This document shows, piece by piece, positions 54,426 to 64,000 of a stretch of DNA of 64,000 nucleotides. Positions within the stretch are counted from its first letter, which is position 1; the number at the start of each line of letters is the position of its first letter. The notes under the pieces are model-generated. The model was not told where the DNA came from. It ran no database searches and saw only the letters and a program-made list of their open reading frames with translations. A program made the translations under genes and the position numbers. Source of the DNA: Isoetes taiwanensis (Eukaryota; Streptophyta; Lycopodiopsida; Isoetales; Isoetaceae); contig JAJEKV010000036.1 of assembly GCA_021234155.1 (NCBI GenBank), forward strand, positions 628,777-692,776, written 5' to 3'.

Positions 54426-55559
54426 CCCTGCCGATAACTAAAATCTCAATCCGATGCTCGAATTGATGGCATAGCAGCCAAAGCCTTAATCATACTTGAT
54501 ATTTCCCGAAATCATCACCAAAAAAACAAAACCAAATCAGCTGGGCAACGCCATGAGAACTCTGCATCTTTCAAGAACCTAAAGTCACGCACGAGATTTC
54601 ATCTGTTGGCAGTGCCACGAGAACTGAGCACTTTTCAAATTCGTCATTTCCCTTGATATCTTAAGGGAAAACCAAACTGGGTGTTAAGGGGGCCGTTATT
54701 AGTCTCCAAGACTAGATATCGAGACCCTGACATTAACTTGAATGAGCTTAAACGCATTAAACATGGGAAGAACATGTGACTTTCTGCTTAAAAAACAAAG
54801 ACTCCTTCTACTAAGCTACAAATGCATGAGTTACGTATATGTATCGCACAAAATTTTCTAGTCATGATTGTTGTGATTATTATATAAAACATGTATCAAT
54901 ACAATACTGTCCAAAAGAATTAATACCAAATCCTAAAAATCACAATGGTTAAATTGACCAACAGAAATCCTAATACCATTGGCAAAATTGACATCTTCCA
55001 CAAAAATGATCACGACTACATGACTTCTAACAACTCACCATGCTCCCAGAGCGAACTTGGATTATGCAAAAAGTAAAAGGAAGGGACACATGCAAAACCC
55101 AACACAAATTAGAACGTAGAAAAAGAAAAAACCAATTCAATGGCCATGTACACATTCAACACAAAAGTCCAATTTAAATGCAGTACCGTCCTAACATATA
55201 TATTGACAATTGAAGCTATGAGCTTAGAATCCCTCCTCCTTCATCTGCATGATTCACAATTGTACCTTACATTGAAAAATCAAATTTAACAAATAAGGTG
55301 CCAAGACTCTTTAGATTTCATCATATAGATATCTATGTAAACTAGTTCCAAAAATAGTTTAGGCATCCAAACCATCATAAACAACTGGAGTCTTATCCTT
55401 AAAATATGGCCAACACAATTAGATGAAGACCTTTAACAGGAAGGAGTACTCATGAAGGCTCTGTGTTAAGTTGCCATATAAAGGCATTTACCTTAGGATG
55501 GACATGGTTATGCCAAAGTAAAGTGAAGTTTTGAACGAACTTACTTTTGAAAGTAACAG
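54426..55559. other. AT-rich intergenic sequence
   Basis: No gene or known repeat identified. Confidence 0.5.
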
Positions 55560-55629
55560 TTCTCTAATGCACATGTCTTTAAGGGTCGACACTTGAATTC
55601 ACAAGTAAAGCCATCATCAGTGATTTGTA

Positions 55630-55935
55630 TCCAATGTGTCGCCTTTGCACGGAGGCACTAGAGCACTGTCTGTTTCTATGAATGGAGATTCAGCCGATCT
55701 GGAATTGGGTCCAAGGACTATTCTACACCATTCTTCAAAGTCAAGAGGCTCTTTTTGGCATTGAACCTAGTAGGTGGATGCGAGTAAAGAATTTAGCATT
55801 TCATCTACATAAAGCAGAGTTGTTATGGAGGAAACAACACATGAAGGTCTTTAGAAATGCAAAATTGCATCTCAGGAATATGAACTATACATGTTCTACT
55901 AGGCCTCCACTTAGAAGGAACAATTCAAAGTAATA
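55630..55935 (+). pseudogene. LINE ORF2 C-terminal fragment (zf-RVT)
   Basis: MCRLCTEALEHCLFL, a stop where the next Cys is expected, then EIQPIWNWVQGLFY follow the terminal zinc-finger pattern of plant L1 ORF2 (C-x2-C ... E-H-x-F-x2-C-P...W). The frame continues 83 codons to 55933. Only the extreme C-terminus remains. Confidence 0.55.
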
Positions 55936-58060
55936 TTATAGACAACTGAAGTGTGATGGAACTAATATTTGACGCACTCACTTTCAAATAGACCATCATT
56001 TCCCCTTCAAGGACAGGATCATAAGGAATGTGCTATCGGTCTGGAGTAAAGGAGTTGTCTTGTAGTAAGGAAAGAATAAAGGGAATGCCAGTGCCTTAGG
56101 AGCACGGAATCGACATCAGACAGTGTCAGAATTGCCTCTGCCACCATTGCTGAAATATTGAACGCCTTACTTAGGTGAAGTACCAATCTTTTCTTGCCAT
56201 AGCTAATGACCAAAACCTGGACTAGTAAAATAGATAGCGTTTTTGCTGATACCAACTTGATACATGTGTATGATCATTCTCTTTTTGGGCTTTTTGTCTT
56301 CTTGGATGCAAGTATCTGAATCTCAAGTTTAGTTTTATAAGGCTTCCAAAAGTTCATGAATGTGTCTATGGTGTAAGGAGTGGCAAACATTTGGTAGATA
56401 ATCCTTAGAACCCAGCCATGAAAGATAATAGATCTTGCATGCTTTAAGAGTGTAGACCCTTGACATTACGGCTTTCAAGTCAGTACTGAGTTGGAGATTG
56501 TTGGCATTCTGCCCCATAGAAATGAGGATAAGAGACTGTTGAATATTACTACTACTTAATGGCAAGCTTAGAACCCGCTGGCTTGATACCCAAAGCCTCT
56601 TGTCCCAGCTTCCTAGGACATCTTCAACGGAAATCAGCCCTGACCTATTCAATAACTAAGTTTAACTTGGAAAACCACTATCCTGATGGATCGTTCCTAA
56701 AACAATATTAAAATTGAAACGCACTAATTTAAGAAGTGCATTTGGAAGATTCCTATAAAAATGAGCTTTCGTTGTTTTTAGCCATAAATTATGCAAAAGT
56801 CCTCTTCAAAACAGTCATTTTTAATAGACATTTAATAAATTGAATTGAATTGAGAGAGCTTTAAAAAAAAAAAAAAGGATCCTATTTTGTGGGGGTAAAC
56901 AAACCATTATGCAAGCTACTAAAATAACAAGTGGCAAAATCATGAAGATTGGGCAGAGATGTTTTAAGTTTGTTCATGATCATTTAAGGAATTGCATGTT
57001 GTAGGAGCCACTCAAAGTGATGCTTATAGCAGTAATATGCAGCTGTAAGCATAGCATACCATGACACATCATCTCGCATTGGCAACCCTTCAGGATAATC
57101 TGATATAAAATAGAATAGACCTTATCCATTTTAGAAAGGCATCAAGAAGAGTACTATAGACCACAACATTAGGCTTGCCTAGTTTATAGAAACCGTTGAT
57201 AATTGGCAATATGTAACCACATTCGGTGTTTCACCACATTCAATTATCTTTGCAGTACTTGGCATGCGTCATTTAGTTTTTTGGCCTTACAAGGTCCATA
57301 TAAATGTGTTGTCGAACATATCTATCTAATGAAGACTAATTGGCAATTGAATTATTTGTTGAAATTGTGAAGAAGTCTTGAGCATCAATTCTGCACTACA
57401 ATGTTTCACTTGTCATGGCCCTTGTAAACCTTCTCAGGAGAATTAACAGAAGGAACAAAGATACATGCTTCCAAAAGCTACAAGTCCAAGACAAGATGAA
57501 AACTCAGAAATGAAGTTCTAAATAACCTCGTATCTCATGATAGTCTAAGCTATTAAGCATCAATTTTCTCTTAAAATTTATTTTCTTTTTCTTTTATACA
57601 ATAGTCAACCTCTGTTCTAGTACCTGAGTTATGCATGACATTGTTCTTTTCCTAATTCGCCAATGGCTTGCAAAACGTTTCTTTATGTACAAATTTCCTA
57701 TATAGAGTTATAAATGTTTTGTATAGAGTATTGGTTTTGGGAACACATCCAATTTATTTATCTACAAAGTTTTGATACATTTTGAATGTAGAAGTAGCAT
57801 TTCATCTCTGATATCTAAAGCATCTCTATTGTAGCTCCAAGCTGTTTATATCAACATACTATTTACAGCAAAATATGGCATAGGGATACAGCCTGGAAGG
57901 GAACAAGAATGTTCAAGCGCCTATTTTCTTGGACTTTTTGGACTCTAGTGAATTTTTCTGTTTGCCTCCACTTCTTGCCCGTTTTTTGAAAATTTCGTTC
58001 ATCTAGCATCCAATTCAATCTAATCTCCTTGCTAGCTCTGTAGAAGCTAGCAATCCGGGA
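55936..58060. other. Intergenic sequence
   Basis: No recognised gene. Frames at 56019-56255 and 56335-56652 (minus) are unassigned and may belong to the neighbouring LINE tail. Confidence 0.4.
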
Positions 58061-58402
58061 TTGCTGCTACATGAATCCCTGCAATTTCACCTACAGATGG
58101 ATACAAAATTCTTTGTCATCCTCCAAGACAGAGGCAGATTAACTTGTGGTCATCTAAAAGGATCTGCTTCACATCTTTGGCGAGCATTGGTTACACAAAA
58201 TCTGTTCCCAGAGGAAAATTTCATTTCAGAATACATATTTGTGCCTAGCTGTGAAGAATTTGAAGTTGAAATACAATCTTGGTTAGAGGAATTTATTGGG
58301 AACAAAAATACAGAAGCCAGTGCCATTTTTCGAGTAAATTGTGAGTGGACAGACAAGAAATTGACAGTGAAATTGTACAATGAAACAGGATTTGAACAAT
58401 GA
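58061..58402 (+). CDS. Small ORF upstream of LINE ORF1 (unknown)
   Basis: 113 codons, MLLHESLQFHLQ ... SASHLWRALVTQNLFPEENF ... VKLYNETGFEQ. The composition is protein-like but I do not recognise it. It ends 167 bases before the LINE ORF1 start on the same strand, so it may be part of the LINE 5' region or a host exon into which the LINE integrated. Confidence 0.35.
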   Translation: MLLHESLQFHLQMDTKFFVILQDRGRLTCGHLKGSASHLWRALVTQNLFPEENFISEYIFVPSCEEFEVEIQSWLEEFIGNKNTEASAIFRVNCEWTDKKLTVKLYNETGFEQ

Positions 58403-58568
58403 GGATGTTTTCTCTGATCTCTTAGTGATAGATTTGATTTAGTTTCCCTTGGCATTCCGCTTCCAGTCCCTCCCCTCACCCCTCTTGCCTTCTCATTAAT
58501 CCTTTTCCCTCCATAATTTTTTTCATTTTCTCTCACGTGTCTCTGCTTTTTCTCCCTGAACCCTTTTC

Positions 58569-61077
58569 ATGGATTTTAAAGGCAATTACAGCCCTAAACT
58601 CCTTGCCTTCGTCCACGAGTTTGCCCATCTAGGTGACTCTGAGCGCCCGGTTCTGCTTCATCAGTTAAGACTTCTTCAAGAAAATCAAAAAAATTGTCTG
58701 CTCTTTGGTAATTTTTCTAATCTTCTTTCTGACAAGCAGATCATGCATCCTAGAACTCATCATGTTCCAGTTTGGGATAACCTCTCAAAAGATCCTGATA
58801 TTCATGGTCGGCTACCATTTCTTCATCCCTCTACTCAAATTCCTCTGCCATATGGAGTACCAAAAAACTGTCGAGGAGATATTCACGGTGATAATGCTTT
58901 GGATCTTTTGCTTTCTCTTTGGAGGCCCGGAGTTGGTGAAGGGAACAAACAAGCTTTATATCATGGTATTTCTTTAAATATCCCCTTACATTCATTCCAA
59001 GGTGTCAACTCGAAAAGATAAATTTGTTCTTGTCAAGGTTAATAGATGTGGAATTAATCTTGGTAAATTGTGGACCTTCTGCCAAAACCTTCAAAAAGGT
59101 GTTCTTATCAAAGCTATGTATTGGCTAAACTATCCATTCATAATGATTGAATGTGAAACTTCCAGAACAGCAAATTTCCTTCTAAATCGAGGTCATATGA
59201 CCTTTGAAAGCTTTCATATAAGCTTCCTCAAATGGAATCCCAAATTAGACATATCCTCTTTAGATTCTTTTTGTGTATAGCCTCTACCACCTTCTGGGGG
59301 CTTAGTCAATCTCTTTGGAATGAGGATTGCTTCAAATTACTTTTTAACTCTATTGGCACATATATCTCCACTGAATACTCCCCTGAGAGACCTCCTCGAG
59401 CCTTCATTCAAATTGATCTCACTAAACCTGTGCCTACCACATTACCCTTCTCTGATGCTTTTGGACAGAAATCACTCCTATCACTAAGATGGTCGGGTTT
59501 ACCTCCTCTTTGTCAGAACTGTGATTACAGGCATTTGTGGTATGAAAATTGTAAAATATCTTCTACCAAGCAAGCAGATATCATTGAGATTGAAAATCCA
59601 TCAAAGGAATCAAATGTAGCAACCAAAATACAAAATTCTGCTGAAATGATGTCAAACAAGAGCAACATTCCACAAGTTTTACAAGGGCCAACTTCATTGG
59701 AAGATCCAAGTAAAACTAATAATTTTGCTTGGAAAAGAGTGAATGGATCCCAAAGAAGAATTCAGAAAAATAGACTTGAGAAGGATAAGCAAAATAGTTC
59801 ACAAGGGTTGCTTATCTCAGAATTGACATCAAACAGAACTTCTCAAAAAGGTTGGCAGCAATATCAAAATAATTCTGGAATCAAAGTCATCCAAAAATAT
59901 GGTGAATTCAACCATAAAGGCAAGGCTCCTATGGACCAGGCTGCAAGATTAACAGAGGATCTGAATTCTACACTGGATAAAATTATTCAGGATGCTAAAA
60001 ACCTGAATAACTCTAGAATTTCAAGTCACTTGAATCTCAAGCAAAAAAGTAAGGGAGATTCATTACTTAGACAAAGCCATACTTCAATTCATAAAAATAT
60101 GAACACATTGGTTATAAAAGACAAGAAGACCTCGACCTCACTAAGTGATATTTCTACTCCAAAAGCGATTGGTGCGGCATCAATTCATTTTGAGTTTGGA
60201 CACAAGCTACAATGAGAATGACAATGTTAAAAAAGCTGAAAAGGAGGATAAGGTTCTCTGCTACAACCATTTCCAGGTACTTGCAAATAATAATACTAAT
60301 CATGATTCTAGTAATTTACTGAATTCTGAAAATCATGACCATTTGATTGATCATTCTGTTCAACCCTCATCCAACTCACCTGCAGACTTTTCTTCCAAAC
60401 CATCTCCCCTGAATTCCACTATCCAGTTTGAACCCCTTATTAATTTGGACATAAATTTGCCTTCTGAGAACCATGGCTGCCAGTCCATTTCTATAGATGT
60501 TGAGAAGCAGTTGGCTACCCTTCAAGAAGGTATATGGCACATGAATTCAGGTCAATGTTTTACAGCTCAAACTCGAGATCAGGTTGATACAGACCAAATT
60601 AAAGAAATTGAGAAAGAAAAGGATGTGGTACTTGATACACCTGACAGGCAATGTCCTCAAAGTGACAAAGCAGTCCCTCAAAGTCTCAGCCCTGAGATTG
60701 TCTTCAACACTCAAGACATGGAGAAAGATGCCCAACTATCCAGGCAAGTCCCTTTTCATAATAGCTCTAAGAAATGTCTGTTTAATAACCCTACAAATAG
60801 TATGTTTGAGTTCATCCCAGGTGGTATATCTGACAGTGAAGATGAGATTGATTCCAGGAAGGAGAACTTGGAGAATGCTAAATGGGGGGATGATGAGCTG
60901 TTAAGGGATACCTATCTGAACACTAAACCTCCATCTAAACCTCTGTCTATTCTAAAGGACTCTAATACTCCTGCTAATAATACAAGAAGTAGAAAGCAAA
61001 ATCAAGTCTCTAAGAGGGCTAAAAAAAGAAGTGAGTGTGGTCTTCCCTTTTCTCTGATTCTAATTATCTCTTTCTCT
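58569..61077 (+). pseudogene. Plant L1-type LINE ORF1 (DUF4283-like, CCHC), frameshifted
   Basis: Four overlapping frames give one ORF1. They are 58569-59021 (MDFKGNYSPKLLAFVHEFAH...), 59002-59280 (LIKAMYWLNYPFIMIECETS ... FESFHISFLKWNPKLD), 59232-60215, and 60145 onward. The second and third match the DUF4283-type nucleic-acid-binding region of plant LINE ORF1 (L-W-N-E-D-C ... IDLTKPVP). At about 59500, CQNCDYRHLWYENC is a CX2CX3HX5C zinc knuckle. The tail is Ser/Asn/Lys-rich with NHFQVLAN, the usual NRFxxL motif. Frameshifts near 59000, 59275 and 60200 disable it. The last frame runs without a stop into ORF2, so ORF1 and ORF2 are fused in frame. Confidence 0.8.
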
Positions 61078-64000
61078 ATGAGGATAATTAGTTGGAATTT
61101 AAGAGGGATTAAAGGGCCCCTAAAGAGAAGGAGGGCAATTGCTCAACTCAGACAGTATAATGCTGACATTATAATGCTGCAAGAACTGAAGCTCCCCAAA
61201 TTCGAGGCATCTAATCTGGGTGACTGGATCTACCCTGGGGCTTCCTCCATATGGATGGAAGCAAATGGAACTAAAGGTGGAATGTGTATTATCTGGAAAA
61301 ATCTCCATCATATCTCCTTCTGCAATAGCATTTCCAAAATGTGGCAAGCTGTAACTTTCTCATTAAATAACTCAACCTTTGGTGTTATTAATATTTATGC
61401 TTCTACTTGCCCCAAAGATAGAGAAAAGCTCTGGCCTGATCTTAGCTCTTGGATCATTAGCAACTCATCTATAGATTGGATTATGGGAGGGGACTTCAAT
61501 AATACTCCAGCCTGGGACTTGAAATTGGGGAATAAAATAAATATGTCTTTAACTGAAAAAAGGAATTGGGATAATTTTATGGCTGACTCCTCCCTAATTC
61601 ATATTCCATCTTCCACCTCTATTTTCACTTGGTCTAATAAGCAGAAAGATCAAGATAGAGTCTATTGTGCTTTAGATAGATTTTATATCTCCAATCCAAA
61701 TTCAGATTTCTGGGATAATTGCTTTGTAACAAGTGATGAAGGTACATCCATCTCGGATCACCAACCTCAATTTCTCAGTACCAAGCATCTTCTGAATTCT
61801 CCAAGAGATGGTAATATTCCCTTTAAGTTGAATTGCTCTCTGCTGATCTAAAGGTGTCATTCACTCCCATCGTTATCCATATTTCTAATCCAAATCATGC
61901 ACCAGTTTTTGATGTCGTTCATCTTGCCTCTGTTCTTCCTCCTACTCTAGCTTCTATTCCTAATCCCATTATTGGCTTAGACTCTACTTTTTGCTCTACT
62001 CCATCCTTATCTCTAGCGCCTATTCTACATCCACTAGTTCTAATTCCAACTCTGGTTCCTACGTGACCTCCAATTTTTTCTTCTGACTTTGGTCATCCCT
62101 ATATTTCTACTATTGCTCTAGCTCCTCTTTTAACCTGTGCTTCAACAGTTCATGGCTCAGTTCCAACTGTAATGCTACTACCTTAGCTTTCAGCTATGGT
62201 CATAGAAGTGATTTCACCTCTAGGATCTCTTTCCAACTTGAGTATTATTTGCGCTCGTGTTTTTGCTCCACTTACCGTTCTTAATCCAGCTTTTATCAAT
62301 CTTCCTTGTGGAATGCACGTTTCACTAATAAAATCAAGGTAGAAACAAGGCTAGCAAAGCCATAATATCATATCTTTGATCTAGGGGATACCAATTGATA
62401 CAAATCACCTGCAATGTCACAAAGAAACTAAAAAAATCTGATCAGTAGGGAAAAGCTCTATCCATCCAACCGGATTCACTAGGAAGTCATTCCATGAAAC
62501 ACTTCTACCACAAGATTAAAAAATCTAAGGAATGGATTAAGAGTTGGGCTAAAAACAAGCATATGGCTAAAGTGCAAGAGAAGGATAATCTAATGAATAA
62601 AATGAAAGAGATAAGATCTCTGCTCCAGATTGATCCTTTGAACTCTAATCTTCATGTTGGTGAGGAGCTCCTTGAGAGGCATCTGAAAAGTATAGAAGAG
62701 AGAGAAGCCAAATTCTTTGCCATTAAATGCAAGATTAAATATAATAGTGAGCTAGACTATGGCAGCTCAAAATTTTTCTTCAGAGTGGCTAAAAACAGGC
62801 TTTTAAAAAATTCTATAAATCAAGTAAACAATGGCTCTGGCTCTATGCTCACCTCGACCTCTGAGATCAAAAATTTCTTCCATGATAGTTACTCTTCTCT
62901 TTTTAAGAAGAATGAGCTTAATGCAAATGAGATTTTAGCCAAAGATAAATTTCTGGCAGATTTAAATGCAGTATTGCCAAACTCCATTGATAGCATGGAT
63001 GCTTCCTTTATCTCAATCCCCATGAAGATGAGATTTACAAGACTCTGCAGAGTTTCTCTATTAACAAATCTCACGGCCCCACGATGGATTTCCTCCGAAT
63101 TTTTCATAAAATTACGGGAAATTATGAAATTGACATTATTGGTCTTGTGCATGGTTTTGGGCCTCACGGTCACTTGCACTCTTCTATCTCTGCTAGTTTC
63201 ATTACCTTAGTGCCAAAAGTAGATAATCCCACATCTTTTGCTGAATGGAGACCAATATCTTTAACAAATTCTTCCTATAAGCTATGTGCTAAAATAATTG
63301 CCAGCAGAATTCAGGCTTATTTACAGAAAAATATCAGTGTCAATCAATGCGCCTTTCTACCCAAATGATTTATTCTAGATAACTACATCAGTGCAATGGA
63401 AGGTCTCCACTGGAATAAGATATCAAATCAGTCTTGCATTCTTCTAAAATTGGACTTCAAGAGAGCATTTGACACTGTTGATTGGAATTTCATTGACTTG
63501 GCTTTAAACAAAATGGGTTTCCATCCTAAACTCATTACTCTTATTCATGGTCTGAATTCTATGTCCAATTCTGCTATTCTAATAAATGGATCTCCCTCCA
63601 AATTTTTTCCTTTGGCCAAAGGAGTAAGGCAAGGCTGCCCTTTAGCTCCATATATCTTCCTCATTGTGGCTGAGATGCTCACGAGATGTGTAGTCAGTAT
63701 GCAAAATTCTGGATCTTTAATTGGTCTCAAGCTTCCAAATAACTTAGACATGCTCACTATATCTCAATATGCTGATGATACGTTTGCCTTCCTAGATTCC
63801 AATCCTGCCAATGTGAGTAGATTTTTGGATCTCATTAGAAATTTCTCAGCTGCCTCAGGGGTCCACTTAAACCTTGACAAAAGCAAAATCATTGGTGATG
63901 TAGACCATTCTTCCATATGTGGAATTTCTGTTCTAAGTTGCAATCAAGCCTCGAATCTCTTAGGTATGCCTCTCTCTCTAAATCCAAATCTGAGAGGTCT
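61078..64000 (+). pseudogene. Plant L1-type LINE ORF2 (endonuclease and reverse transcriptase), right-truncated by window
   Basis: ORF2 starts at ATG 61078 (MRIISWNLRGIKGPLKRRRA). Endonuclease motifs follow: IIMLQELKL (catalytic Glu), GGMCIIWKN, IMGGDFNNTP, and a final TSISDHQPQF (SDH). After 61851 about 600 bases of foreign low-complexity sequence interrupt it. The linker resumes at 62494 (KIKKSKEWIKSWAKNKHM). RT appears after a frameshift near 63020: LVPKVDNPTSFAEWRPISL, CAFLPK followed by TGA (probably CGA Arg by deamination), LKLDFKRAFDTVDWNFID, GVRQGCPLAPYIF and SQYADDTFAF with the catalytic YADD. It is open from 63369 to the window edge. RNase H and zf-RVT lie beyond. One nonsense, frameshifts and an insertion make it inactive. 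Confidence 0.92.
61852..62470 (+). repeat. Low-complexity insertion inside LINE ORF2
   Basis: Between the end of the endonuclease domain and the linker lies C/T-rich sequence full of ctctagc, cctattc and ctaattcc words with a loose 12-base rhythm. It encodes artificial Leu/Pro/Ser/Ile repeats (61833-62066). A normal LINE has only about 80 bases here, so roughly 500 are foreign or expanded. It resembles, but is not clearly the same as, the 12-bp arrays at 4372 and 38134. Confidence 0.5.

Overview
The window is nuclear DNA of a land plant, about 37-40% GC, and consists almost entirely of transposable elements in various stages of decay with a few broken host-gene copies. Three lines of evidence point to a plant: L1-type LINEs, a CACTA relic, and an LTR element with a chromovirus-like reverse transcriptase primed by initiator tRNA-Met. 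A partial IFT80 (intraflagellar transport) gene points to a lineage with swimming sperm, such as a bryophyte, lycophyte, fern, cycad or Ginkgo. I favour a seed-free plant with a repeat-rich genome but cannot name the species.

Layout. Positions 1-6.3 kb hold LINE 3' ends, a degenerate 12-bp tandem repeat and a CACTA (DUF4218/DUF4216-like) relic. Positions 6,457-17,007 are one complete-ended LTR retrotransposon on the minus strand. It has 1.58-kb LTRs about 98-99% identical, a 5-bp target duplication (cagaa), a tRNA-iMet primer site and a polypurine tract. Positions 19.2-23.1 kb carry an SR-splicing-factor exon relic and a partial IFT80 gene. Positions 23-36 kb are gene-poor, with MITEs, a 57-bp minisatellite, foldbacks and a nested duplication. 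Positions 36.8-38.1 kb are a broken LCB1 (serine palmitoyltransferase subunit 1) copy. Positions 38.1-40.5 kb have a second 12-bp repeat array followed by a relic tyrosine recombinase. Positions 41.9-45 kb are a LINE with an L1-ORF1-like protein, whose endonuclease is split by a MITE. Positions 46.5-48.1 kb are a retroposed insertion with a 14-bp target duplication. Positions 51.2-53.2 kb are a minus-strand LINE ORF2 relic, and 58-64 kb a larger plant L1 LINE that runs off the right edge.

The most interesting system is inside the LTR retrotransposon. Between its primer site and gag it carries extra open frames in the sense direction. The first encodes a 241-residue protein whose last 99 residues are an almost unmodified histone H3 fold (about 86 of 99 residues match plant H3.3 by eye, without gaps). 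The normal H3 tail is replaced by a charged helix plus a basic linker that contains an ARKS motif. It is followed by a short AT-rich spacer that looks like a transcriptional junction (AATAAA, a TGACGTCA palindrome, a TATA-like box, and a pyrimidine tract ending in CAG). Next comes an acidic 348-residue protein with an internal repeat, with a further 117 codons open beyond a single in-frame stop, and then a 163-codon acidic frame. The element's own gag-pol is broken by stops and frameshifts, and pol is cut off inside reverse transcriptase, yet the accessory frames are open. This suggests a non-autonomous element carrying a captured histone H3, possibly with an acidic partner protein. That functional reading is inference; the H3 homology is directly visible.
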